DNA of 64,000 bases from Paenibacillus taichungensis (GTDB taxonomy: Bacteria > Bacillota > Bacilli > Paenibacillales > Paenibacillaceae), in NCBI RefSeq assembly GCF_013359905.1, contig NZ_JABMCC010000121.1, positions 620,001 through 684,000 on the forward strand, in the 5' to 3' direction. The notes below the pieces were generated by a model that had not been told where the DNA came from, searched no databases, and was given only the letters and a program-made list of their open reading frames with translations. Of the stretch, positions 17,514 through 25,977 are shown in pieces. The position numbers and the translations under genes are program-made. How positions within the stretch are numbered: the first letter of the stretch is position 1; the number at the start of each line of letters is the position of its first letter.

Positions 17514-18151
17514 AAGCTGGACATGGTGGCATGCAAAGCCGTGAGATTATTTTGATACGTCACGGGACAACGGCGTGGAACTTGGAAAAAAGGTATCTTG
17601 GACATACCGACATCGGGTTGCTGCCTGAAGCAAAACAGGAGCTATCTTCGCTGCGTGAGCAGTTCAGCAATATCACATGTGATGCCCTGTATTGCAGTGA
17701 TTTGCTGCGTTGTCAGCAGACATTCACATACATTGCATCGCCCCAAACTGGACAGGCCAAGCTTGATGCCCGTCTAAGGGAGATTTACTTTGGTCAGTGG
17801 GAGGGGTTGACCTATGATCAGCTCAAGGACAATCCGCAGTACCGAGACTGGATCGATGCGCCCCAGGAGGTAACGCCACCGAGTGGCGAGCCTTGGACAG
17901 CATTTACTGCGCGGATTGATTCATTTCTGAAAGAGAGTCTGATGTCCTTTTCACCAATACTGCACTCTCGCAGCTTAAACGTGCCAAAAGTAGCCGTGAT
18001 TACCCATGGCGGTGTTATTCGTTATATGGTGTCACGTCTCATTCCGAATCAAGATTTCTGGGATACGCAGGTGGTACCAGGACAAGCGATAAAGATCCGG
18101 CTGGATGGCGAGGGGGACAGCTGGTTTGGAACCAGATTGACTTTTCCGTAA
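17504..18151 (+). CDS. cobC: Alpha-ribazole phosphatase (histidine phosphatase family)
   Basis: 215 residues. The catalytic RHG motif is LIRHGTTAWN, the second histidine is in ITHGG, and YFGQWEGLTY is typical. The ATG at 17504 has GGAGGTG seven bases upstream and overlaps the cbiB stop; a longer frame from 17456 lies inside cbiB. In this context it most likely dephosphorylates alpha-ribazole phosphate or adenosylcobalamin phosphate. General phosphoglycerate-mutase-like activity is the alternative. Confidence 0.82.
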   Translation: MEIEAGHGGMQSREIILIRHGTTAWNLEKRYLGHTDIGLLPEAKQELSSLREQFSNITCDALYCSDLLRCQQTFTYIASPQTGQAKLDARLREIYFGQWEGLTYDQLKDNPQYRDWIDAPQEVTPPSGEPWTAFTARIDSFLKESLMSFSPILHSRSLNVPKVAVITHGGVIRYMVSRLIPNQDFWDTQVVPGQAIKIRLDGEGDSWFGTRLTFP

Positions 18152-18157
18152 ATCGGG

Positions 18158-18186
18158 TTGTAAGGATGTACAATATAACCTATAAT
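18158..18186 (+). promoter_or_regulatory. Promoter of the btuFCD-cobTUSQ operon
   Basis: TTGTAA (18158-18163) and TATAAT (18181-18186) with 17-bp spacing, immediately after the cobC stop. It would start a leader of about 470 bases containing the cobalamin riboswitch. Confidence 0.75.
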
Positions 18187-18207
18187 CACAACAGAAGTGT
18201 GACTTAG

Positions 18208-18267
18208 CAAGTGCATCATCGGATGGAGGCGCAATAAGCTCTACCGAGGATGCAAGATGCTCACTTG
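18208..18267 (+). other. Leader stem-loop upstream of the cobalamin aptamer
   Basis: CAAGTG-CATC (18208-18217) pairs with GATG-ct-CACTTG (18256-18267), a ten-bp stem with a two-base bulge. It lies between the promoter and the aptamer core and is not part of the standard B12-box core. Confidence 0.5.
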
Positions 18268-18289
18268 AATGGTTGAACAATATTAGCGA

Positions 18290-18450
18290 CCAAGGGTCCC
18301 GCGTGCATGCAGCAATGTTTCATGGGTTCATATGAGGCCATGAACGGCAAACGGGTGAAATAGGGAAGCCGGTGTAAATCCGGCACGGTCCCGCCACTGT
18401 AAATCAGGATGAATTCCTGTAAGTCAGGTTACCTGCCCTGGACGTATAAA
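18290..18450 (+). ncRNA. Cobalamin (adenosylcobalamin-type) riboswitch
   Basis: The B12 box and core are clear: GGGAAGCCGGTGTAAATCC (18363-18381), then CACGGTCCCGCCACTGT (18384-18400), and the 3' closing part AGTCAGGTTACCTGCC (18422-18437). The 5' border is approximate. A terminator lies 100 bases downstream and the first gene encodes a cobalamin-binding lipoprotein, so the switch should stop transcription of btuFCD-cobTUSQ when cobalamin is plentiful. Confidence 0.93.
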
Positions 18451-18547
18451 CCGGTGTTCCTTCGAGGAAAGGACAGCGTTTCGGGCAGTTCTCTGTGCAT
18501 TTACAGCGCCAAGCTGACCATGCATAGATCGCCACATGCGAGACGTC

Positions 18548-18588
18548 ATCCCTGATCCTGACCCAAGGATTGGGGATTTTATTTTTTT
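18548..18588 (+). terminator. Riboswitch-controlled terminator
   Basis: Eleven-bp stem ATCCCTGATCC / GGATTGGGGAT (two G-U pairs) followed by TTTATTTTTTT, placed between the aptamer and btuF. It is the expected expression platform. Confidence 0.85.
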
Positions 18589-18664
18589 CGGAACACAAAT
18601 TCAAGCGGAATTGGGACAGGAGCACTACTCACTAGAATGGATAGAGAAGGGGAGAATGAACACA

Positions 18665-19660
18665 ATGAATTTCAAGACATGGAAAGGCGTAGCGTCACTG
18701 CTGAGCGCAGCGATGCTGGCACTGACGTTGACCGGATGTGGTACAACAACAACGAACGAGGGCACAGGAACCTCGCAACCTGCACAGGAGCAATCCCAGG
18801 AACAGGCGCAGACAGATCTCAAAACACAATATCCACTCACGGTTACAGATGCTACGGGTGAATCATTTACCTTTGACAAAGCACCAGCCAAAATCGTATC
18901 TGTATCTCCAGCTGAAACGGAATCCCTGTTCGCACTCGGATTGGACGAGCAGATCGTAGGGGTATCCGACTATGACGATTATCCGGAAGCAGCAACAAAG
19001 AAACCAAAAATGGGCGGCATAACAAAGCCTAATGAAGAGTCTATCATTGCGGCTGAAGCAGATATCGTATTTACAGGTATCTCGATGAGCGAAGAGTCTG
19101 TTAAGAAACTGCGCGATCTGGGCATTACCATTTTCAAAACAGATCCTAAATCAGTGGATGATGTGATGAATAACATTGAAACATTTGGTAAAATCACGGA
19201 TCATCAGGAAAAAGCACAGGAGATCACCACTCAGATGAAACAAGATGTGGCTGATGTAACTGAAGCTGTGAAGGCAGTTAAACCAGAAGAAAAGAAAAAA
19301 GTATATGTTGAGTTCTCCCCAGGCTGGACTGTGGGTAAAGGCGAATTCATGGATGAATTGATCACACTGGCCGGAGGAAACAACGTAGCTTCCGACTTGA
19401 CTGGCTGGAACCAGATTAATGAAGAGAACATTATTGCTTCCAATCCGGACGTCATTCTGTATGCGAACGATGTTATTGATGAAAATTCCAAAACATTGGA
19501 TCAAATCATCAAAGCACGCAGCGGATGGGATCAAATCACGGCTGTGAAGAACGATGCAGTCATCGGTCTGGATGCCAACCTGTTGAGCCGTCCGGGACCA
19601 CGGGTAACCCAAGGTCTGAAAGAAGTAGCCAAAGCGATCTACCCTGATCTGTTCAAATGA
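18665..19660 (+). CDS. btuF: Cobalamin ABC transporter substrate-binding lipoprotein
   Basis: 331 residues with a lipoprotein signal peptide ending LTLTGCG. A low-complexity T/E/Q linker and a BtuF/FepB-type two-lobed binding domain follow (VSVSPAETESLFALGL, VYVEFSPGWTVG, GWNQINEENI). The ATG at 18665 lies about ten bases after GGGGAG; the ATG at 18656 is too close to it. Position after a cobalamin riboswitch and before FecCD-type permease and ATPase genes supports cobalamin or cobinamide rather than iron-siderophore uptake. Confidence 0.87.
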   Translation: MNFKTWKGVASLLSAAMLALTLTGCGTTTTNEGTGTSQPAQEQSQEQAQTDLKTQYPLTVTDATGESFTFDKAPAKIVSVSPAETESLFALGLDEQIVGVSDYDDYPEAATKKPKMGGITKPNEESIIAAEADIVFTGISMSEESVKKLRDLGITIFKTDPKSVDDVMNNIETFGKITDHQEKAQEITTQMKQDVADVTEAVKAVKPEEKKKVYVEFSPGWTVGKGEFMDELITLAGGNNVASDLTGWNQINEENIIASNPDVILYANDVIDENSKTLDQIIKARSGWDQITAVKNDAVIGLDANLLSRPGPRVTQGLKEVAKAIYPDLFK

Positions 19661-20703
19661 GTAAAAAGCTGGCAGTGTACGGAACGGCCGGAATTGTGCT
19701 GCTTGTGTTAACCGTGCTCATCTGCACGGGCATCGGTTCGGTTGCCCTGCCTGTCCGGGACATTGCGGGCATCCTGCTTCATCGCATTCCCTGGCTGGGC
19801 GACTGGATTGTTCCTGACTGGAATACAGCAGCAGAACAGATTATATGGAAGGTCAGATTCCCACGTGTACTGCTTGCCGTGCTTGTAGGTGCATCGCTGG
19901 CGATTGCCGGAACTGGATTCCAGGGGGTTCTTCGTAACCCTCTGGCTGATCCGTTTACCCTGGGCGTATCGTCCGGTGCATCGGTAGGTGCGGCTTTTCT
20001 GATTTTTTTCGGATTGCAGTATGCACTGATTGGGATCTGGACTCTGCCACTGGTCGCGTTTCTGACGGGAGTAATCACATTGTGGTTTGTACTGGCCCTC
20101 GCTCGTGAGGGACGCAAAATACCGACACACAGCCTGATTCTGGCTGGCGTGGTCATGCAAAGTTTCTTGGGAGCCGTAGTCTCCTTCCTGTCGACCATGT
20201 CGAAGCAGACAATTAATGAAATTATATACTGGACGATGGGAAGTCTGGCACTGCGTGGGTGGTCGTATACGGCCATCCTTTTCCCGTATTTTGTGCTGGG
20301 GCTGATTTTCCTCTGGAGCCGTGCGCGTTCGTTGAATGTGCTTGCCTTGGGGGAACGACAGGCTGCTCATATCGGGGTTAAGGTGGATGGATTGAAACTG
20401 TCGGTGTTAGCTGTGGGTACGCTGCTTACCGCAGGCGCTGTCTCCGTATCCGGCGTGATTGGCTTCGTCGGCTTGGTCATTCCGCATATTCTTCGGCTCA
20501 TCGTCGGACCTGATTATCGCTTGCTGGTGCCTTTGTCAGCGATTGGGGGAGCCATCTTCATGGTCTGGGCAGATACGATTGCACGCTCATTGCTGGCTCC
20601 AACCGAAATTCCGCTGGGTGTGGTTACGGCTTTTGTTGGAGCGCCATTTTTTGCGTATCTGCTGCACCGGAATAAAAAGCTGCGGAAGGGGATGATGCCA
20701 TGA
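19657..20703 (+). CDS. btuC: Cobalamin ABC transporter permease (FecCD family)
   Basis: 348-residue permease with about ten helices. FecCD landmarks are RFPRVLLAVLVGASLAIAG, RNPLADPFTLGVSSGA and GVIGFVGLVIPHILRLIVG. ATGA overlap with btuF. Two copies would make the membrane channel of the importer. Confidence 0.9.
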   Translation: MSKKLAVYGTAGIVLLVLTVLICTGIGSVALPVRDIAGILLHRIPWLGDWIVPDWNTAAEQIIWKVRFPRVLLAVLVGASLAIAGTGFQGVLRNPLADPFTLGVSSGASVGAAFLIFFGLQYALIGIWTLPLVAFLTGVITLWFVLALAREGRKIPTHSLILAGVVMQSFLGAVVSFLSTMSKQTINEIIYWTMGSLALRGWSYTAILFPYFVLGLIFLWSRARSLNVLALGERQAAHIGVKVDGLKLSVLAVGTLLTAGAVSVSGVIGFVGLVIPHILRLIVGPDYRLLVPLSAIGGAIFMVWADTIARSLLAPTEIPLGVVTAFVGAPFFAYLLHRNKKLRKGMMP

Positions 20704-21521
20704 GTACATTCATGAAAACAGACCTTACCAAGAGTCGGCCGATGATAGAAGTCAAAGAAGCTGGTAAAATGTATGGTAACCATCGGGCTCTGCATGCGGT
20801 GGACTGGCAAGTCACAGAGGGTGAATGGTGGGGCGTTGTTGGTCCAAACGGCAGTGGAAAATCGACCCTGCTTCAGCTACTTGCCGGAACCGAACAGCCG
20901 AACGTAGGCAGCATACAGATTGATGGACGCGACATTTCCTCATACACCCGTAAAGATCTGTCGCGCATGATTGCTGTCTTGCAGCAGGATGGACTGCCGG
21001 CCATCTCTTATCCCGTAAGGGATGTTGTCGAGATGGGACGTTACCCTTACCAGAACTGGCTTGGCAAAGAATCGTCGGATGGAGCAGCGGTAGTTGATAA
21101 GGTGTTAGAGGAGTTGGGTCTGAGTGACATGGCCGAACGACCTTTGGATGCACTGAGTGGCGGGCAACGGCAGCGGGTTGCGCTTGCCAAAGTCATGGCT
21201 CAGGAACCCAGGCTATTATTGCTGGACGAGCCAACCACCTTTCTCGATATCAAATATCAATTGCAATTCATGGAGTTATTATCAGCGTGGCGTCAAAAAA
21301 ATCATATTACGATTGTGGCGGTGCTGCATGATCTGAATCTGGCCGCGCAATTTTGCGATCATATTCTGGCGCTGCGTGACGGGACTTGTGTAGGCAGTGG
21401 CACACCCCATTCGTTGATGACGGAAGAGAACATTCGGGAGATCTTCCGGGTGAGCCCGGCCATGGTGAATCATCCCGACAATGGATTGCCACAGCTTTTG
21501 CTAAGACGAGAGAAGAAATGA
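20700..21521 (+). CDS. btuD: Cobalamin ABC transporter ATP-binding protein
   Basis: 273 residues. Walker A GPNGSGKST, signature LSGGQRQRVA, Walker B LLLLDEPTTFLD and H-loop VLHDLN; the family is FepC/BtuD. ATGA overlap with btuC. An ATG five codons in (20712) is an alternative. It drives BtuC2 transport. Confidence 0.9.
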   Translation: MSTFMKTDLTKSRPMIEVKEAGKMYGNHRALHAVDWQVTEGEWWGVVGPNGSGKSTLLQLLAGTEQPNVGSIQIDGRDISSYTRKDLSRMIAVLQQDGLPAISYPVRDVVEMGRYPYQNWLGKESSDGAAVVDKVLEELGLSDMAERPLDALSGGQRQRVALAKVMAQEPRLLLLDEPTTFLDIKYQLQFMELLSAWRQKNHITIVAVLHDLNLAAQFCDHILALRDGTCVGSGTPHSLMTEENIREIFRVSPAMVNHPDNGLPQLLLRREKK

Positions 21522-21568
21522 ATGAGGCGGGGGAGACCCCATATTTTGATAAAGGAAGTGCTGGCTGT

Positions 21569-22699
21569 ATGAATAATGAACAGGTGTTGGAACAGTTAAT
21601 GGGTCGGATCGTGGGTCCACATGAGGCAGTTGCGGCTGAGGCTTCCGCGCATGTGGATGCATTGACGAAGCCTCCCGGCAGTCTGGGCAAGCTTGAACAG
21701 CTAGTTATTCGTCTGGCGGGAATCACCGGTGAGGCTCGGCCTTGCTTTGATCGAAGAGCTGTCATCGTTATGGCTGCGGATCATGGGGTGGTTGAAGAAG
21801 GGATTAGCGCTTTTCCTGCTGAGGTAACGCCGCAGATGGTCCTGAATTTCCTAGCAGGGGGAGCGGCTGTCAATGTGCTTGCGCGCCACGCTGGAGCTCA
21901 TGTGATCTGTGTGGATATCGGCGTGAATGCGGATCTGGATCATCCAGAACTGGTCTCCCGCAAAGTCCGCAAAGGAACAGCCAACATGGCGAAGGGTGCT
22001 GCAATGACCCGGGGCGAAGCGATTGAGGCCATTCTTGCAGGAGCTGAAGTGGTCTCCACCGAGGTTGCGAAGGGAACGCAGTTGTTTGTGACCGGAGAGA
22101 TGGGGATCGGGAATACAACTGCTAGCGCTGCGGTGATGTGTGCATTAACCGGAACAGCACCTGTTTCAGCGGTTGGCCGGGGAACAGGCGTAGATGATGT
22201 CGGTTTGCAGCGCAAAGCCGCAGTAGTCAGCCAGGCCCTCAGCGTGAATGCTCCGAATGCAGACGATGCACTCGATGTACTGTGCAAAGTGGGCGGACTG
22301 GAGATTGCCGGACTGACAGGCGTGATTCTTGCTGCTGCTGCAAACGGATGCCCGGTTGTCGTGGATGGATTTATCTCCACCGCTGCCGCGTTGATTGCGA
22401 GTCATCTTGCTCCGCTCAGCGCAGAATACATGATTGCTTCCCACACATCGCATGAAAGTGGACATGCAGCGTTGCTGAGTGAACTGGGCCTGAAGCCCAT
22501 GCTGGATCTGGACATGCGGCTGGGTGAAGGTACCGGAGGCGTGCTTAGTCTTCATCTGATTGATGCATCATGCCGCATTCTGAATGAGATGGCGACATTT
22601 GCAAGTGCGGGTGTATCTGGTGGCACGAACGAGACTCAACCTACGGAGTCTTCATCAGCTTCTGCTGATTCATCTGTACAAGGAGAGGTATCCTCATGA
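21569..22699 (+). CDS. cobT: Nicotinate-nucleotide--dimethylbenzimidazole phosphoribosyltransferase
   Basis: 376 residues. CobT signatures are LTKPPGSLGKLE, ADHGVVEEGISAFP, MGIGNTT, and LGEGTGG with the catalytic glutamate. It activates the lower-ligand base to alpha-ribazole phosphate. The ATG at 21569 follows AAGGAAGTG; an ATG at 21518 overlapping the btuD stop has a weaker site. The C-terminus carries a 25-residue S/T/E-rich tail beyond the usual end. Confidence 0.9.
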   Translation: MNNEQVLEQLMGRIVGPHEAVAAEASAHVDALTKPPGSLGKLEQLVIRLAGITGEARPCFDRRAVIVMAADHGVVEEGISAFPAEVTPQMVLNFLAGGAAVNVLARHAGAHVICVDIGVNADLDHPELVSRKVRKGTANMAKGAAMTRGEAIEAILAGAEVVSTEVAKGTQLFVTGEMGIGNTTASAAVMCALTGTAPVSAVGRGTGVDDVGLQRKAAVVSQALSVNAPNADDALDVLCKVGGLEIAGLTGVILAAAANGCPVVVDGFISTAAALIASHLAPLSAEYMIASHTSHESGHAALLSELGLKPMLDLDMRLGEGTGGVLSLHLIDASCRILNEMATFASAGVSGGTNETQPTESSSASADSSVQGEVSS

Positions 22700-23256
22700 G
22701 TGTACTCGTGACAGGCGGGGCGCGTAGTGGCAAAAGTTCGTTTGCCGAGCGTCTCTGTATGCAGCGATCCTCTGAGGCTTGGTATGTCGCTACGGCTCAA
22801 GCTTATGATGACGAGATGCGCGAGCGTATACGCCTGCATCAGAGCCAGCGGGATGAAGCAGGATATCTATGGCATACGGTGGAGGAACCGCTGGCATTGC
22901 CTGAGTTAATTACACGAATGGGAGAGTTCCATACAGGTACGTCTGCACCGACCGTTCTGGTAGATTGTCTGACACTGTGGCTCAGCAATGTGCTGTTAGC
23001 GCATGAACATGAACCGGTGCAGGTGCTGTACGATCATATGGACGCGCTGGTAGCGGCCATCCAGTCGTACCCGGGTCTGCTCGTGCTTGTCACCAATGAA
23101 GTAGGGGACGGTATTGTGCCGGAGTATGCGCTGGGCAGAAGATATCGGGATCTGGCGGGCATTCTCAATCAGCGGATTGCAGCGATTTGCCGCGAAGTGT
23201 TTCTGGTGACAGTGGGCATTGCGATTGAGCTGAAAAGCAGGGAGTATCGTTTATGA
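22696..23256 (+). CDS. cobU: Adenosylcobinamide kinase/guanylyltransferase
   Basis: 186 residues. P-loop GGARSGKS at residues 7-14, the CobU motif VDCLTLWLSN and NEVGDGIVPEYALGRRYRD. It phosphorylates adenosylcobinamide and transfers GMP to give the GDP-activated form. Four-base overlaps with cobT and cobS indicate tight coupling. Confidence 0.93.
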   Translation: MSVLVTGGARSGKSSFAERLCMQRSSEAWYVATAQAYDDEMRERIRLHQSQRDEAGYLWHTVEEPLALPELITRMGEFHTGTSAPTVLVDCLTLWLSNVLLAHEHEPVQVLYDHMDALVAAIQSYPGLLVLVTNEVGDGIVPEYALGRRYRDLAGILNQRIAAICREVFLVTVGIAIELKSREYRL

Positions 23257-24143
23257 GTAAAGGCGATCTTGAACAAAAACATGCGGCTGCGGCCGCTTTT
23301 CAATTTCTGTCCCGTTTCCCGGTAAAAATGCAGCTTGATTTCGCCCCGCCATTATTGCGGGAGAGTGTAGTGTATTACCCGCTGGTTGGTGCGATCATCG
23401 GATTATGCGTCTGGCTGGGCGGAGCCCTGATGGGTGCACTGCTTCCATCGTTTCCGGCAGCGGTGTTAACTTTGACGTTATGGGTATGGCTAACCGGAGG
23501 CCTTCATCTGGATGGTTGGATGGATACGGCAGATGGGCTGCTTAGTTATCGAACCCGTGAGCGAATGCTGGAGATTATGAAAGACAGTCGTGTGGGAGCC
23601 ATGGGTGTAATCGCTTGTGTCCTACTGTTGATGATGAAAGCGTCATTGATTGCTGACTTTATCGCACGTGGCAACTGGGCCTATGGAGCTTTGCTTATCT
23701 TGCCGATGATCTGGAGCCGTTGGTTCATGGTATATGCCATGGCGGCCTGGCCGAATGCCCGCAAGGACGATGGACTCGCTGTCCTGTTCAAGGGATTGGG
23801 GGAACGGAGGGAAGTCCAGCGTGCGCGCAGCTCCGCGGTTGGGCTAACCATTCTGGCAGGTGTGATCACATGGGCTGCGGTATGGATCTTCCAGCCGGAT
23901 ACAGCCATGTTCCAGGTACTGGCGACGGAGAATGGATTGGGGACGTTACCATGGTGGCTATATCCCGTTGCAGCGATCATTGTGGTGCCACTGGCTGGTT
24001 ATGTGATTGGCAAATTCGTTGCCGGGCGTATCAGCGAAAGGCTGGGTGGACTTACAGGGGACACATATGGAGCCATGAATGAGCTGCTTGAGGCCGCACT
24101 GCTAACGGTACTTAGTCTGTTACAGGGATTCTTTTTGATATAA
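23253..24143 (+). CDS. cobS: Adenosylcobinamide-GDP ribazoletransferase (cobalamin synthase)
   Basis: 296-residue membrane enzyme. The substrate and Mg-binding motif is LDGWMDTADGL; FLSRFPV opens the domain. It joins the GDP-activated corrinoid to alpha-ribazole (phosphate), the last assembly step before or with CobC. About six helices. ATGA overlap with cobU. Confidence 0.93.
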   Translation: MSKGDLEQKHAAAAAFQFLSRFPVKMQLDFAPPLLRESVVYYPLVGAIIGLCVWLGGALMGALLPSFPAAVLTLTLWVWLTGGLHLDGWMDTADGLLSYRTRERMLEIMKDSRVGAMGVIACVLLLMMKASLIADFIARGNWAYGALLILPMIWSRWFMVYAMAAWPNARKDDGLAVLFKGLGERREVQRARSSAVGLTILAGVITWAAVWIFQPDTAMFQVLATENGLGTLPWWLYPVAAIIVVPLAGYVIGKFVAGRISERLGGLTGDTYGAMNELLEAALLTVLSLLQGFFLI

Positions 24144-24167
24144 CGCTGAGAGTGGTGGTGAGGGAAC

Positions 24168-25757
24168 GTGGAAGATACTTCTGCACAAACGTCCGAACAA
24201 AAGGCAGCAGTATTAATGCTGCAAGGGACGGCATCAGATGTGGGGAAAAGTGTAATTACGACGGCCTTATGCCGAATATTCAAGCAGGATGGCTTCAGGC
24301 CGGCTCCGTTCAAATCACAGAACATGGCACTGAATTCTTACGTCACGGAAGACGGCAAGGAAATCGGAAGAGCCCAGGGAGCGCAAGCCGAGGCATGTGG
24401 CATTGAAGCGACGACGGATATGAATCCGATCCTGATCAAGCCGGTTCGGGATATGCATTCCCAGATAGTCGTGCACGGTGTGCCTCTTACACAGATGAGT
24501 GCGTGGGATTACAGGCAGCATTTTCTACCCGAAGCCAAACAAACGGTCATGGATGCACTGAATCGGTTGCGCGCGACATATGATATCGTACTGATGGAAG
24601 GTGCGGGCAGTCCTGCAGAGATTAATTTGAAAGATCGGGATATCGTTAATATGAATCTGGCGGGCTGGGCGGATGCTCCGGTTATTCTGATCTCGGATAT
24701 TGATCGTGGCGGTGTCTTTGCCTCCATTGTAGGTACACTGGAGCTGCTGGAGCCGCATGAGGTTGAGCGTGTAAAAGGATTCATCATTAACAAGTTTCGT
24801 GGAGACCTTTCCTTGCTGCAGCCGGGGTTGGACTGGCTTGAAGAACGGACAGGCATTCCTGTATTGGGCGTATTGCCTTACATAAGTGATATTCAGATTG
24901 AAGCGGAAGACTCCGTGGTGCTGGACTCCATGCGACACGGCAAATCCGGTCAGCAGGAGCTGGATCTGGCAGTAATTCGTTATCCGCGTATTTCCAACTT
25001 TACAGACTTTGATGCCCTATCTAGGGAGCCGGATGTGAATGTGCGATACGTGACTTCTCCCGATGAATTGGGGCATCCCGATGCCATTCTGCTTCCGGGT
25101 ACGAAGGATACGATCGGTGATCTGGCATTTCTGCGAGCGTCAGGACTGGAGCAAGCGATTGCCAGCCAGACGGAGCGTGAACATGTTCAGCTTGTCGGGA
25201 TATGTGGTGGATATCAGATGCTCGGTCAGCATCTCAGAGATCCATTTGCGGTAGAAGCGAATCAGATTCAGGAAGCCCATGGATTGGGATGGCTGCCCCT
25301 ATCGACAACATTTCTACAGAACAAACAAACGGTGAGAGCCTCTGGGAACGTACACAGTCATCATCCAATTCGTTTGCCCAAGGAAAGTGATGTAGCAAAC
25401 TTGTTGCCGATCAATGGATACGAGATTCATATGGGTGTTACCGAGTGTCTTGAGCCTGAACGTGTAACGGCCTTGTTCGAGATCGCCCATCCGGGCGGTC
25501 AATCCTTCAATGAAGGCTGGGGCACGACTGACGGCAAAGTGTGGGGAACATACCTGCATGGTTTGTTTGAAAGTGATCAGTTCCGGCGTTCATGGCTCAA
25601 TGGTCTACGTGAAGGAAAAGGACTTGCTCCGCTGCGGGAGACGTACAGCGCACGTGAACGAAAGGAAATGGAGTTTGACCGTGTAGCTGAATCATTACGT
25701 TCTTCTTTGGATATGCAGCGTTTATACGAGATTATGGGCGTTCAGCCACCTGAATAA
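24168..25757 (+). CDS. cobQ: Cobyric acid synthase
   Basis: 529 residues. The N-terminal dethiobiotin-synthetase-like domain carries GTASDVGKS, and the C-terminal glutamine amidotransferase domain has GICGGYQMLG with the nucleophile cysteine and the histidine in GTYLHGLFES. It amidates four corrin side chains. The start is GTG at 24168 after GGTGGTGAGGG. No corrin-ring genes are in this window, so its substrate must come from genes elsewhere or from imported precursors. Confidence 0.92.
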   Translation: MEDTSAQTSEQKAAVLMLQGTASDVGKSVITTALCRIFKQDGFRPAPFKSQNMALNSYVTEDGKEIGRAQGAQAEACGIEATTDMNPILIKPVRDMHSQIVVHGVPLTQMSAWDYRQHFLPEAKQTVMDALNRLRATYDIVLMEGAGSPAEINLKDRDIVNMNLAGWADAPVILISDIDRGGVFASIVGTLELLEPHEVERVKGFIINKFRGDLSLLQPGLDWLEERTGIPVLGVLPYISDIQIEAEDSVVLDSMRHGKSGQQELDLAVIRYPRISNFTDFDALSREPDVNVRYVTSPDELGHPDAILLPGTKDTIGDLAFLRASGLEQAIASQTEREHVQLVGICGGYQMLGQHLRDPFAVEANQIQEAHGLGWLPLSTTFLQNKQTVRASGNVHSHHPIRLPKESDVANLLPINGYEIHMGVTECLEPERVTALFEIAHPGGQSFNEGWGTTDGKVWGTYLHGLFESDQFRRSWLNGLREGKGLAPLRETYSARERKEMEFDRVAESLRSSLDMQRLYEIMGVQPPE

Positions 25758-25766
25758 AAAAATGCT

Positions 25767-25844
25767 TGGGGTAACAGCGATCGGAAGGTTGTTCGATCAT
25801 CGGAGTGGCGCGTGTAAATATACGTTAGTTCAATTTATATAATA
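25767..25844 (+). repeat. Terminal-inverted-repeat element, copy 2 (partial)
   Basis: Starts ten bases after the cobQ stop. Conserved blocks shared with the reverse complement of 13131-13195 are TAACAG-GAT-GGAAGGTT, TCATCG-AGTG, and TTAGTTCAATT. The distance between the outer blocks differs by only one base. The rest of the element is absent, so this is a truncated or solo end. Confidence 0.65.
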
Positions 25845-25857
25845 TGCAGCCCAAAAG

Positions 25858-25918
25858 AATACCCCCACGCTTGGCAACGTTCTCTGAAATCTGGAACGAT
25901 GCTGAGCATGGGGGTATT
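25858..25918. terminator. Long hairpin between convergent cobQ and chemoreceptor gene
   Basis: Outer stem AATACCCCCA / TGGGGGTATT, inner stem GCAACGTTC / GAACGATGC with one mismatch. It can serve both strands; T-runs are short. Confidence 0.7.
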
Positions 25919-25977
25919 TGAGTATCTAATGTTAAGTTTGATTCGAAAATGGAAACAATGGGTTAAAGGTATTCCGA

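Noticed and set aside
18536..18664. Longer btuF reading frame starting inside the riboswitch terminator
   Set aside because: It would translate the terminator region and lacks an SD; the lipoprotein signal begins at 18665.
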